Shown: in pieces, positions 16,698-25,126 of the stretch
Numbering within the stretch: the first letter of the stretch is position 1
Layout of the letters: each line of letters begins with the position of its first letter
Assembly (NCBI RefSeq): GCF_000708755.2
Contig: NZ_JGVU02000001.1
Coordinates: 124,001-188,000 of the forward strand
Length of the DNA: 64,000 nt
Direction: 5' to 3'
Source of the DNA: Metabacillus indicus LMG 22858
GTDB lineage: Bacteria; Bacillota; Bacilli; Bacillales; Bacillaceae
Made by a program: the position numbers and the translations under genes
Notes under the pieces: generated by a model
Databases searched by the model: none
What the model was told of the DNA's origin: nothing
The model's input: the letters and a program-made list of their open reading frames with translations, nothing else

Positions 16698-17852
16698 ATG
16701 GAGAAAAATGAACATCCTTTTGATTTTAGTCTTGTCTTTATCATTTTCCTGTTTTCCATCATCAGCTTTCTCTCAATCAGCACGGCTCAGGAATTTGGGC
16801 AGTATAACGAAAATTTCCTTGTGAAACAGATTGCGTGGTATATAGTCGGATGCATCATCATTTTAACCGTGATGTATTTTGATATGGAGCAAATACAGCG
16901 GATTCAATGGTTTGCGTATGGCTTTGCCATGCTTCTTTTACTCTTTCTTATTGTGGCGCCCGAATCTATTGCGAGGCCAGTCAACGGGGCGAAAAGCTGG
17001 TTTCAGATTCCTGGAATCGGTTCCCTCCAGCCCTCGGAACTGTCGAAGATTGCTTTGATCCTGGCCCTCAGCCATCTCATTTCAGCTCATCATGAAAAAA
17101 TAGTATTCAGCGACTGGAAGAGCGATCTGCAGCTGTTTGCAAAAATGCTGCTGGCAACGTTTGCCCTTATTGCTGTCATCATGCAGCAGCCTGACTTGGG
17201 AACATCGCTTGTCCTGCTGGCCATTTTCAGCGGAATGATGCTCGTTTCGGGCATTACATGGAAATTGATTGTGCCCATCTTTCTATTTATGCTATCAGCC
17301 GGGAGTCTGATCATCTACCTCATCGTCTTTCAGCCGGACATGCTCAGCATCATCGGTGTCAGGCAGTATCAGCTCGGCAGAATCTATGCATGGCTTGATC
17401 CTGAGACTTTCAGGGACGGTGAAGGCTATCACCTGTATCAATCCATGCTTGCTATTGGATCGGGATTAATAACGGGAAAGGAAGCGGGGCTTGGCAATGT
17501 GCATTTGCCTGAGGGGCACACTGATTTTATTTTCAGTGTCATTGGAGAAAAATACGGCTTTGCCGGCGCAAGCTTTGTGATCAGCCTCTATTTTCTGCTG
17601 ATCTACCGGATTGTCAGTTTGTCGCTTGATGTGAAAGATCCGTTTTCTTCCTACGTATGCACAGGAGTCATTTCCATGCTTGCGTTTCACGTTTTTCAGA
17701 ATGCGGGAATGACAATCGGACTTTTGCCGATTACGGGGATACCCCTGCCGTTCATCAGTTACGGCGGAAGCTCGATGATCAGCAACATGCTCGCAATCGG
17801 ACTTGTGTTCAGCATAAGCTTCCGCAACAAAAAATATTTTTTTGATTCGTAG
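16698..17852 (+). CDS. RodA-like SEDS family protein
   Basis: The 384-residue SEDS protein is closer to RodA than to FtsW: a QFGQY-like FGQYNENFLVKQ start, PESIARPVNGAKSWFQI, LQPSELSKIALI, MQQPDLGTSL, PEGHTDFIFSVIGEKYGF and LPFISYGGSS. RodA-type proteins polymerise glycan strands with a class B PBP in the elongasome; no PBP gene is adjacent, so it may be an accessory paralogue. AAAGGA 10 nt before ATG 16698 supports this start over an ATG seven codons upstream. The next gene starts 15 bp after its stop. Confidence 0.85.
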   Translation: MEKNEHPFDFSLVFIIFLFSIISFLSISTAQEFGQYNENFLVKQIAWYIVGCIIILTVMYFDMEQIQRIQWFAYGFAMLLLLFLIVAPESIARPVNGAKSWFQIPGIGSLQPSELSKIALILALSHLISAHHEKIVFSDWKSDLQLFAKMLLATFALIAVIMQQPDLGTSLVLLAIFSGMMLVSGITWKLIVPIFLFMLSAGSLIIYLIVFQPDMLSIIGVRQYQLGRIYAWLDPETFRDGEGYHLYQSMLAIGSGLITGKEAGLGNVHLPEGHTDFIFSVIGEKYGFAGASFVISLYFLLIYRIVSLSLDVKDPFSSYVCTGVISMLAFHVFQNAGMTIGLLPITGIPLPFISYGGSSMISNMLAIGLVFSISFRNKKYFFDS

Positions 17853-17867
17853 GAAAAGAGGTTCATT

Positions 17868-18254
17868 ATGAAAGTAGTCCTGGGTATCATGAAATTCTTT
17901 GTCTTCCTGGTTCTTTTCGGGATGCTGCTGTTTTCAGGGTTGATGGCTTATGAATCCGTTTTGCTGGGAGATCATTTTGAAGCTGTGTTTTTCTCCCTGA
18001 CCGTCATATGCTGCATGTATTTTCTCGGCATGCTGATGGAGAGGTCAAACTTTCATAATGGTCTCGGCATTTGGGATATTGGGGCTGCCATTGCTTTTAT
18101 TCTTTTTGTTCTTCTAGGCGGACTTGTGTATCACGGAATAAATGCAGCGGGGAAAAACCTGTACTGGATGTTTTTTCCAGGAAGAAAGCCCCAGCCGTCA
18201 AAACATAGAATGAGCCATCAAAAACCTTACAGACAAAAGGGAAAAAACCGGTGA
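17868..18254 (+). CDS. Small polytopic membrane protein
   Basis: The 128-residue protein has three hydrophobic segments (about 5-27, 38-55, 66-90) and a basic, Lys/Arg/His/Pro-rich C-terminal tail. It is not recognised as a known family. AGAGG precedes the ATG. It follows the RodA-like gene at 15 bp and probably shares its transcript. Confidence 0.65.
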   Translation: MKVVLGIMKFFVFLVLFGMLLFSGLMAYESVLLGDHFEAVFFSLTVICCMYFLGMLMERSNFHNGLGIWDIGAAIAFILFVLLGGLVYHGINAAGKNLYWMFFPGRKPQPSKHRMSHQKPYRQKGKNR

Positions 18255-18517
18255 TGCAGGCAAAACTCAAAAAATCCAAACTCTAAACCTCTTTCGTATA
18301 CAAAATAGCGACATTTCATCCATTTGTTCTGCACCATTCGACAGCTTTTTTATCATTTCTTGCCTTGTTTTCTATTTTTATGGCTCCCGCTGTAAACAAC
18401 AGTCGATAACTTTGAATATCTTTAAGGTTCTTTCTGGGTTATTATAATCATACTCATTGTTGCTAGTTTTTGGATAGGGACCGTCATCATCATCACGAAG
18501 TCTGCGGAGGGATCTGT

Positions 18518-19168
18518 ATGAGTGTTACATTAGAAGCGAGGAAAATTGAGAATTATGCTGACTTGCCAGATGAAGTATTGCTTGAGCTCGTTCAAAAAGG
18601 AGATTCAGAATCGACCGACTTTTTAATCAGCAAATACCGCAATTTCGTCCGTGCAAAAGCGAGCCGCTACTTTTTAATCGGCGGTGAAAGAGAGGATATT
18701 GTGCAGGAAGGCATGATCGGCCTCTATAAAGCAATCCGTGATTTTAAAGTGGACAAGCAGGCATCATTCAAGGCTTTTGCAGAATTGTGCATTACAAGAC
18801 AAATCATTACAGCGATCAAGACAGCGACGCGTCAGAAGCACACCCCTCTAAATTCCTATGTCTCTTTGTACAAGCCCCTGTTTGAAGATGATAACCATAC
18901 GCTGCTCGATGTGATTCCCGGAACAAAAACAATGGATCCGGCTGCCTTGATCATCAACCAGGAAAAAGCGCTGGATATCGAAATGAAAATGGCTGAAATG
19001 CTGAGTGATCTCGAACGAAAAGTGCTCGCCCTCTATATGGACGGCCAATCATACGTTGAAATTTCAGAAGAGTTGAACAAGCATGTCAAATCCATTGACA
19101 ATGCTCTGCAGCGGGTGAAAAGAAAGCTTGAAAGGTACATGGAAATGCGTGATTACAGCCTTGTATAG
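18518..19168 (+). CDS. Sigma-H-like RNA polymerase sigma factor
   Basis: The 216-residue sigma-70 family protein is strikingly close to Bacillus Spo0H/SigH: KYRNFVRAKA, YFLIG, REDIVQEGMIGLYKAIRDFK (region 2, about residues 53-82), FAELCITRQIITAIKTATRQKH, LLSDLERKVL, and HVKSIDNALQRVKRKLE (region 4). Sigma-H directs transition-state and early sporulation genes. Canonical sigH sits between yacP and rpmG/secE/nusG, which are absent here, so this is probably a second, paralogous copy or a relocated one. CGGAGGGA precedes ATG 18518; open codons upstream include four His but no start signal. Confidence 0.85.
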   Translation: MSVTLEARKIENYADLPDEVLLELVQKGDSESTDFLISKYRNFVRAKASRYFLIGGEREDIVQEGMIGLYKAIRDFKVDKQASFKAFAELCITRQIITAIKTATRQKHTPLNSYVSLYKPLFEDDNHTLLDVIPGTKTMDPAALIINQEKALDIEMKMAEMLSDLERKVLALYMDGQSYVEISEELNKHVKSIDNALQRVKRKLERYMEMRDYSLV

Positions 19169-19274
19169 AACAGCTAAAATAGCAGGTGATTCTGAGGGCA
19201 TGACTTTAACCGGTGATGCTTTTATTTTTTGCATATAAAATCCGACATCCATACAGGAAAAAGGAGAATAATGA

Positions 19275-20063
19275 ATGGAAGTACTCCTCATTTATAAAGA
19301 CAATTCATCAAATAAATTCTGGGAAATCCGTACAAACGGAGAGAGTTTTACGGTAACCTACGGCAAGACAGGGACAAGCGGCGCAGTGAAAACAAAAGCT
19401 TTTCATTCAGAGAAAGAGTGCCTGAAGGAAGCAGAAAAACTGATAAAAGCAAAAATGAAAAAAGGCTACGTCCCTGTCCAAAAAGCAGACGGGATCGTAA
19501 AAGAATCTTCCATGACTGAGGAGGCTTTCTGGAATCTTCTCTCTCAAGCAAAACGAAGAGGCGAAGACATAGAGGAGCAGATGGAGTGGCTCATCAGCCT
19601 CTTATCTAAAATGCCAAATAAAGAAATGGTCCGTTTCGATGCCATCCTGCAGAAACAGATGAACAGCTCATTCTCGTCGAATTTGTGGGCAGCTGCTTAC
19701 ATTATTATGGGCGGATGCTCAGATGACTGCTTTGATTATTTCAGAGCCTGGCTTATTTTTCAGGGAAAAGAAACATTCGAAGGAGCCAAAGTTGATCCTG
19801 AACAGCTGATTCCGCTGCTTGAGCGGATGGAAGAAGATGGTGACTTTCCGCAGGCTGAGGACCTGTTATATGCCGCATGTCTTGCATTTGAAGAAAAGAC
19901 AGGCCGTGATGATGAAGAATATCATGAGCTTTTTGAACAGCTTGAAGGCTATGCACCATACCCGGAAATCGAGTTTGACTGGGAAGAAGATGATGAAGAG
20001 GGACTTCAGCGCAAATTTCCAAAACTCTGGAGAAGGTTCGGGGAGGTTCCCATGGAAGGATAG
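19275..20063 (+). CDS. WGR-domain plus DUF4240 protein
   Basis: The 262-residue protein begins with a WGR-type domain (about 1-72; [29 protein letters not shown], where the family Trp-Gly-Arg is replaced by Tyr-Gly-Lys) and continues with a DUF4240 domain (about 80-215; [39 protein letters not shown]). The C-terminus is very acidic. WGR domains occur with PARP and other nucleic-acid proteins, but the role of this combination is unknown. AAGGAG 8 nt upstream fixes the start. Confidence 0.8.
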   Translation: MEVLLIYKDNSSNKFWEIRTNGESFTVTYGKTGTSGAVKTKAFHSEKECLKEAEKLIKAKMKKGYVPVQKADGIVKESSMTEEAFWNLLSQAKRRGEDIEEQMEWLISLLSKMPNKEMVRFDAILQKQMNSSFSSNLWAAAYIIMGGCSDDCFDYFRAWLIFQGKETFEGAKVDPEQLIPLLERMEEDGDFPQAEDLLYAACLAFEEKTGRDDEEYHELFEQLEGYAPYPEIEFDWEEDDEEGLQRKFPKLWRRFGEVPMEG

Positions 20064-20091
20064 AGATCTGCGTAAAGCGCAGGTCTTTTTT
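20064..20091 (+). terminator. Intrinsic terminator after the WGR gene
   Basis: AGATCTGCG pairs with CGCAGGTCT around TAAA, followed by six T. Confidence 0.75.
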
Positions 20092-20107
20092 ATATGGAAT
20101 AAGTCAT

Positions 20108-20154
20108 TGACTTTTAATACTTACTAAAATATAATTACTTACATAAAGTAAGTT
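20108..20154 (+). promoter_or_regulatory. catE promoter with operator
   Basis: TTGACT (20108-20113), 17 bp and TATAAT (20131-20136) make a near-consensus sigma-A promoter. Two bases later ACTTAC-ATAAA-GTAAGT (20138-20154) forms an inverted repeat across the expected start site. An additional ACTTACT lies inside the spacer. In B. subtilis catDE is repressed by the DUF24/MarR proteins CatR and YodB; a similar repressor is expected here. Confidence 0.6.
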
Positions 20155-20172
20155 AATTTAAGGAGGTTTACC

Positions 20173-21021
20173 ATGGGTTTTCATAAGGCGCCAAATACGT
20201 ATACAGGAGAAGTAAGAATTAAAGTAAAGGATGTAAAGCGTTCTTTAGCATTTTACAAAGAAGTCATCGGGTTTAACGTGCTGAATGAAACAGAACACAC
20301 AGCAGAACTTACGGCTGATGGGAAAAACGTGCTTCTTTCAATCGAGCAGCCGCCAAATATTGCTCCCAAACAGCAAGGAACCACTGGTCTTTATCATTTT
20401 GCCTTGCTGCTTCCTGAACGTTCAGACCTTGGAAGAGTGCTGCAGCACCTGGTCCATTTGAATATTCCGCTTGGTGCCTCGGATCATCATGTGAGCGAGG
20501 CTCTGTACTTAAATGATCCCGACGGAAACGGCATTGAAATCTATTCAGACCGTGATGCATCCAAATGGATTTGGCAAGACAGTCAGGTGGCAATGACTAC
20601 AGAAACACTTGATGCGCAAGGTGTGCTCGCAGAAGCAAAGGGTGAACCATGGCATTCTTTGCCTGAAAATACAGTTATGGGGCACGTTCATCTGCATGTT
20701 TCCTCCTTAAAAGAAACGGAAGCGTTTTATGATCAGGGACTTGGATTTAAAACCGTTGCCAGGTACGGAAGACAGGCCATGTTTATGTCCACAGGCGGCT
20801 ACCATCATCACCTCGGCCTTAATACTTGGGCAGGCGAAGGAGCACCTGCACCAGATCCTGAAAGTGCCGGACTGGACTGGTTTACACTCATCTATCCTGA
20901 TGCAGATGCAGTTGAACAGGCTGTTGCACGGTTAAAGAACATGGGTGCGAAAACGTTTATTGAAGATGGCTTTGTGATGACTGCTGATCCGTCAGGAAAC
21001 CGGATTAGATTAATATACTGA
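20173..21021 (+). CDS. catE: Catechol-2,3-dioxygenase, CatE-like
   Basis: The 282-residue protein has two vicinal-oxygen-chelate repeats (about 10-125 and 165-280). Conserved stretches match B. subtilis CatE (YfiE): HVSEALYLNDPDGNGIEIYSDR, GHVHLHVSSLKETEAFY and STGGYHHHLGLNTW. Likely iron ligands are the His of GHVHLHV near 171, a His of YHHHLG near 211 and a Glu near the end of the second repeat. CatE cleaves catechol and protects against catechol and quinone stress. Unlike in B. subtilis, catD does not precede it. AAGGAGG precedes the ATG. Confidence 0.88.
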   Translation: MGFHKAPNTYTGEVRIKVKDVKRSLAFYKEVIGFNVLNETEHTAELTADGKNVLLSIEQPPNIAPKQQGTTGLYHFALLLPERSDLGRVLQHLVHLNIPLGASDHHVSEALYLNDPDGNGIEIYSDRDASKWIWQDSQVAMTTETLDAQGVLAEAKGEPWHSLPENTVMGHVHLHVSSLKETEAFYDQGLGFKTVARYGRQAMFMSTGGYHHHLGLNTWAGEGAPAPDPESAGLDWFTLIYPDADAVEQAVARLKNMGAKTFIEDGFVMTADPSGNRIRLIY

Positions 21022-21185
21022 TGTGATGAACCTTGGCGGCTGTGGCTGTTGGGGTTTTTTTGTTCTGGGGGATGGAGTATCTGACTGGGAGACTTGAGTG
21101 GTCTGAGCTGTATAAATATAAAATATTTTGAACACATTGTGAAAGCGGTTGAATAGTTGATTCTAGAGGAGTATAGTAAGAGTAA

Positions 21186-21217
21186 GGAAAGTTAGTGAAA
21201 AACTTCACAAACTTTCC
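21186..21217. promoter_or_regulatory. Large palindrome containing an imperfect Rex site
   Basis: GGAAAGTTAGTGAA and TTCACAAACTTTCC are 14-bp arms with one mismatch around AAAC. Its core at 21193-21210 matches the Rex consensus TTGTGAA-N4-TTCACAA at all but one base. Confidence 0.55.
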
Positions 21218-21262
21218 GGAGTATAACCAGCTGGCAGGGATCATATATTTTTTTAATTACTT

Positions 21263-21280
21263 TTGTGAAAGATTTCACAA
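21263..21280. promoter_or_regulatory. Perfect Rex-consensus operator
   Basis: TTGTGAAAGATTTCACAA matches the Bacillus Rex consensus TTGTGAA-N4-TTCACAA exactly and lies just before the ribosome-binding site of the doxX-family gene. Rex is an NADH-responsive repressor of fermentation and low-oxygen genes. The site also fits the CRP/Fnr-type pattern TGTGA-N6-TCACA. Confidence 0.65.
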
Positions 21281-21296
21281 AGAGGAGATGGAAATG

Positions 21297-21797
21297 ATGG
21301 CTTGGTTAAGAGGACCGAAAATGGCGATTGTTTGGACCGTTCTTCGCATTTGGCTCGGCGTTCAATGGTTTGAAGCAGGAATTGCGAAAATAGCAGGAGG
21401 CTTTGATGCCACAGGTTATCTGCAAGGTGCTATTGCAAAAGCAGGCGGCGAGCACCCGGCTGTACAAGGCTGGTACGCTGCATTTTTGAAGCATGCGGCG
21501 CTCCCGAATGCTGACCTTATCAACGTTCTTATTCCTTGGGGAGAATTACTGGTCGGAATAGGCTTGATCATCGGACTTGCAACACTTCCGGCATTGCTTG
21601 CCGGAGCGTTTATGAACCTCAACTTCATGCTGGCAGGTACAACAAGCACGAATCCGGTCCTCTACACCGCAGCTTTTCTCCTGATAGCGGCTGGTGCAGC
21701 AGCCTGGTTTTACGGATTAGACAGACTGGTCTTGCCTTACTTTAAAAATGAGTTTAAACATAAAAAATGGAATAGAAAACATGCAGTTGTTCATTGA
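21297..21797 (+). CDS. DoxX-family membrane protein
   Basis: The 166-residue protein has four membrane helices and the DoxX/DoxD-type fold: a WTVLRIWLGVQWFEAGIAKI first helix, WGELLVGIGLIIGL and FMNLNFMLAGTTSTNP. Relatives are subunits of thiosulfate:quinone oxidoreductase or redox-linked membrane proteins. GAGGAG is 9 nt from ATG 21297; ATGs 3 and 9 bases upstream are possible. Two Rex-type operators directly upstream suggest repression while NADH is low and induction when oxygen is short. Confidence 0.8.
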   Translation: MAWLRGPKMAIVWTVLRIWLGVQWFEAGIAKIAGGFDATGYLQGAIAKAGGEHPAVQGWYAAFLKHAALPNADLINVLIPWGELLVGIGLIIGLATLPALLAGAFMNLNFMLAGTTSTNPVLYTAAFLLIAAGAAAWFYGLDRLVLPYFKNEFKHKKWNRKHAVVH

Positions 21798-21799
21798 AG

Positions 21800-22072
21800 G
21801 TGAAGGCTGGGAAGGAAATTTGGAAGTTGCGCCAGAAATGGTGTTTGTGGCTAGAGAAAAGTTGCAGCACTAAGGCGAGTAGTGCCAGAAATGGCGGCTG
21901 GAAACAGAGAAAAGTGGCAGCACTAAGGGGAATAACGCTAGAAATGTTGATCGGGGCCAGAGAAAAGTGGAAGCACCAAGGCGAGTACTGCCAATAAGTG
22001 TGGAGCCAGAACAAATGAGCACCACTAATATAAGTTCAGCCACAAATCTCTGCACTAATACAGCATGAATAG
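21800..22072. repeat. Intergenic tandem repeat array A (about five 53-bp units)
   Basis: The anchor GCCAGAAATGG or a variant occurs at 21831, 21884, 21937 and 21990, exactly 53 bp apart, with a weaker one at 22039. AGAGAAAAGT recurs at 21853, 21906 and 21959. Each unit holds TGGCA…TGCCA complementary arms about 16 nt apart. Units are quite diverged. The array fills the space between doxX and the convergent dinB gene; no gene is visible in it. Confidence 0.75.
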
Positions 22073-22126
22073 AAAAAATCCGAACATATTCCTGATTTTA
22101 AAAGGAATGCAGTTCGGATTTTTTTG
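22073..22126. terminator. Bidirectional terminator, doxX/dinB
   Basis: AAATCCGAAC and GTTCGGATTT arms enclose an inner ATTCCT/AGGAAT stem, with A- and T-runs on either side. Confidence 0.8.
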
Positions 22127-22149
22127 GTTAAACTATCCTATAAACCTGT

Positions 22150-22638
22150 TTATAGAGAAGGGATATTCATTTCAGACCATTCTTCCTTTGATGGTCCGTA
22201 CGCGCCGTAAACAGGGAGACCTGCCTGGCGCATCAGAACGGTCAGCTGTCCGCGGTGGTGAATTTCGTGCTTGAGGAAAAGGGACAGTGTCAGTCCGTTT
22301 TGCCATTCGTAGCCAAACACTTCATTTGTTTCCAGAAGTTTTTCGTCGTCCCATTTGCTGACAGCTTCAATGACTGAATCTGCTCCGATCTGGTATTGCT
22401 CTGCTATGTCAGAAGCACTTGCAGGCACCTCGCTGCTTCCTGGATTTTTAATGCTCAGCCCCATCGGTTTGAACATGGAATCGTTCGGAACAAGGTGCCA
22501 TGCGAGTTCCCCGAGTGTCCGGTAACCGGGAGCGGTTTCCTGTTTTAAAGAGGCATCTGTCAGGGCATCAAGCAATTTTTTAGTCAAGACTGCCTCATTT
22601 TTGTAATCTGCGAGAAAATTTTCTACGGTAACAAACAT
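22150..22638 (-). CDS. DinB-family protein
   Basis: The 162-residue four-helix protein carries the DinB/YfiT metal-site pattern: a His in ELAWHLVPND near 47 and the HEIHHRGQLTVLMRQ pair near 128-132. DinB-fold proteins include bacillithiol-dependent and other thiol transferases, but most Bacillus members have no assigned reaction. Of three consecutive ATGs, the third (22638) is 8 nt from GGAG and is preferred. Confidence 0.82.
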   Translation of the reverse strand: MFVTVENFLADYKNEAVLTKKLLDALTDASLKQETAPGYRTLGELAWHLVPNDSMFKPMGLSIKNPGSSEVPASASDIAEQYQIGADSVIEAVSKWDDEKLLETNEVFGYEWQNGLTLSLFLKHEIHHRGQLTVLMRQAGLPVYGAYGPSKEEWSEMNIPSL

Positions 22639-22760
22639 CATCATCTCTCCAATTCAATTAGTTTTTAAGAACGTATGTGCTGTTTCGTAAACTAATTCTC
22701 CGCAGAATCTTCATTTTCCTCCTAAAAAATATAAAATTTATAAAAGTGTGGAAAAGCCTA

Positions 22761-22827
22761 TATGACATTTATCATGTATGGTCTATGACACATATGTCTG
22801 CACAGGCGTTTGAAACCCCTTTATAAT
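22761..22827 (+). promoter_or_regulatory. des promoter with candidate DesR sites
   Basis: TATAAT lies at 22822-22827 with a weak -35 (CTGCAC, 22798-22803). Immediately upstream are two imperfect inverted repeats, ATGACATTTATCAT (22762-22775) and GACACATATGTC (22787-22798). Their position matches where phosphorylated DesR binds and activates des in B. subtilis. Confidence 0.5.
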
Positions 22828-22862
22828 TTGAAGTACCTTATTGAGAAGGGAATCAATAACCT

Positions 22863-23882
22863 ATGAGCAAAGAATTACAGAAAAACTTACGAAAACAAGT
22901 AGCTCCATATGAAAAAGCCAATACGAAAGCAAGCATCATACAGATGATCAACACACTCGGACCCTTTTTTCTTCTTTGGATTCTGGCATATCAGAGCCTG
23001 CAGATTTCTTATTTCCTGACGCTTGCCTTTACGACAGCAGCCGCCTTTTTTCTGACGCGGATTTTTATCATTTTCCATGACTGCTGTCATCACTCGTTTT
23101 TCAAAAGCAGAAAAGCAAACAAGATTGTTGGAACCATAACTGGCGTTTTAACTCTTTTTCCTTACAGCCAGTGGCAGCACGACCATTCCATCCATCACGG
23201 AACAAGCGGAAATCTAGACAAGCGCGGAACCGGTGATATTTGGGTGTTAACTGTGGATGAGTATCTTGCTGAGCCGGTGTGGCGCAGAATTGCCTACCGT
23301 TTATACCGCAATCCGCTCGTTATGTTCGGACTCGGACCTACCTATGTATTTCTTTTGAAAAATCGTTTTAATAAAAAAGGTGCTAGACGCAGCGAGCGTA
23401 TAAATACCTATCTTACAAATGTTCTGATTGCCGCAGCAGTTGCTGTGCTGTGTTTGACAATCGGCTGGGAAGCATTTTTGCTTGTCCAGGCGCCGCTGTT
23501 TTTGATCTCAGGTTCCCTTGGAGTATGGCTGTTCTACGTGCAGCATACATTTGAAGATTCTTATTTTGAAGAAGATGAAAACTGGGATTATGTGAAAGCG
23601 GCAGTTGAAGGAAGTTCTTTTTATAAGCTTCCAAAGCCGCTGCAATGGCTGACAGGTAACATCGGCTACCACCATGTTCACCATTTAAGCCCGAGAGTAC
23701 CCAACTACAACCTGGAAAAAGCACATGTGAACACAGAGCCGCTTCAAAACATCCCGACCATCACCCTTAAAACAAGCCTTCAGTCTCTGAAGTTCCGTTT
23801 ATGGGATGAGCAGGGGAAAAAGTTTGTCGGCTACAAAGAAATCCGCGCTTACGCAAAAGTTAGAAGAAGTCAGACTGTATAG
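22863..23882 (+). CDS. des: Acyl-lipid desaturase Des
   Basis: The 339-residue membrane enzyme introduces a double bond into membrane phospholipid acyl chains (delta-5 in B. subtilis). The three His boxes for the di-iron centre are HDCCHH (72-77), HDHSIHH (106-112) and HHVHH (near 270), with membrane helices between them. The gene is followed by desK and desR, the same order as in B. subtilis, where cold-ordered membranes activate DesK to phosphorylate DesR and induce des. Confidence 0.93.
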   Translation: MSKELQKNLRKQVAPYEKANTKASIIQMINTLGPFFLLWILAYQSLQISYFLTLAFTTAAAFFLTRIFIIFHDCCHHSFFKSRKANKIVGTITGVLTLFPYSQWQHDHSIHHGTSGNLDKRGTGDIWVLTVDEYLAEPVWRRIAYRLYRNPLVMFGLGPTYVFLLKNRFNKKGARRSERINTYLTNVLIAAAVAVLCLTIGWEAFLLVQAPLFLISGSLGVWLFYVQHTFEDSYFEEDENWDYVKAAVEGSSFYKLPKPLQWLTGNIGYHHVHHLSPRVPNYNLEKAHVNTEPLQNIPTITLKTSLQSLKFRLWDEQGKKFVGYKEIRAYAKVRRSQTV

Positions 23883-23891
23883 ATGAAAATG

Positions 23892-23921
23892 GCATGCAGC
23901 CAGTAGGCTGCATGTATTTTC
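23892..23921 (+). terminator. Hairpin between des and desK
   Basis: CATGCAGCC and GGCTGCATG pair around AGTA and are followed by TATTTTC, a weak T-run that may allow some read-through into desKR. Confidence 0.6.
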
Positions 23922-24001
23922 TTATGATGTCAAATAACAAATGTATTGCGGGAGCTTCCGCTTTTCTTGTGATAAAATAGGTAAAAAAAGGAGTTTCCAC
24001 C

Positions 24002-25126
24002 ATGCTGAAGAAATACATTAACAACGGAATATCTCCTTATATCTGGGCCGTCCTCAGCATATTGCCATTTTATTTCATTCTGCAGTCTTCATCTACAGCT
24101 GAAATTGCAGTAGGTATATCGCTGACCATTTTGTTTTTTATTATTTTCCGTCTCGCTTTTATTTCAAAAGGGTGGCCTGTCTATCTTTGGAGCTGCCTCT
24201 TAATGGCCATCTCCTTCACATCGATGTACCTGTTTACTTATATTTATTTTTCTTTTTATATCGCCTACCAGATCGGCAATATTAGAGACAGGGTGGCTTT
24301 TATCACGCTTTATGTCGTTCATCTTGTCGTGACAACTGCAGCCATAAATTTCAGCCTGATTTTAAAAGAATCCTCCTTCCTGCAGCAGCTTCCGTTTATT
24401 ATCATTACATGCATCAGCGTTATTCTTCTTCCATTTAATATTTATAATAAAAAGGAAAGAGGCCAGCTTGAGGAAAAGCTTGAAGATGCGAATAAGAAAA
24501 TTTCGGAGCTTGTAAAGCTTGAAGAACGTCAGCGAATTGCACGGGATTTGCATGATACGCTTGGACAGAAGCTCTCGCTGATCGGACTGAAAAGCGACCT
24601 TGCCAGAAAACTTGTGTACAAGGATCCCGAAAAAGCGAGAGAAGAGCTGAAGGACGTACAGGCAACTGCCAGAACCGCTCTTAATGAAGTGAGAAAAATG
24701 GTTTCCCAAATGAGGGGCATCCGGCTGAAAGAGGAAATGGTCCGGGTCAAGCAGATTTTAATGGCTGCCGAGATTGACTTTAAGATTGAACAGAATGCGG
24801 CACTTTCCAATGTGACGCTTCTTACTGAAAATATATTGAGCATGTGCCTGAAAGAAGCTGTAAACAATGTGGTCAGACACAGCGGGGCAAAAACGTGCTA
24901 TTTCAAAGTGGAGCAAACATGGGACGGGATTATCATGACCGTCAGAGACGACGGAAAAGGCGCCATAACTGAAGGTGATTTTACAAAAGGAAACGGTCTG
25001 AACGGCATGAAAGAACGGCTTGAGTTTGTAAACGGAAGTCTTGATATTCAGTCTGAACAGGGGACTGTTCTTATCATAAAAGTGCCGAACGATGTGAAAC
25101 AAAAGGAGAAGGAGGATCTCATATGA
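24002..25126 (+). CDS. desK: Membrane thermosensor histidine kinase DesK
   Basis: The 374-residue protein has about five N-terminal membrane helices (1-150), a coiled-coil linker, the HisKA_3 dimerisation segment RQRIARDLHDTLGQKLSLIGLK with the phosphoaccepting His near residue 184, and a C-terminal ATPase domain (NNVVRHSGA, RDDGKGA, GNGLNGMKERL). The kinase/phosphatase balance responds to membrane thickness and order. AAGGAG precedes the ATG. Its TGA overlaps the desR ATG (ATGA). Confidence 0.93.
   Translation: MLKKYINNGISPYIWAVLSILPFYFILQSSSTAEIAVGISLTILFFIIFRLAFISKGWPVYLWSCLLMAISFTSMYLFTYIYFSFYIAYQIGNIRDRVAFITLYVVHLVVTTAAINFSLILKESSFLQQLPFIIITCISVILLPFNIYNKKERGQLEEKLEDANKKISELVKLEERQRIARDLHDTLGQKLSLIGLKSDLARKLVYKDPEKAREELKDVQATARTALNEVRKMVSQMRGIRLKEEMVRVKQILMAAEIDFKIEQNAALSNVTLLTENILSMCLKEAVNNVVRHSGAKTCYFKVEQTWDGIIMTVRDDGKGAITEGDFTKGNGLNGMKERLEFVNGSLDIQSEQGTVLIIKVPNDVKQKEKEDLI

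Noticed and set aside
18470-18517. An N-terminal extension of the sigma factor containing four His
   Set aside because: The extension has no ribosome-binding site, while CGGAGGGA sits 7 nt before the ATG at 18518; the known SigH proteins begin near that point.
21195-21296. Upstream extension of the doxX gene
   Set aside because: It would start inside the Rex palindrome and encode residues over two operators; GAGGAG is correctly placed for 21294-21297.
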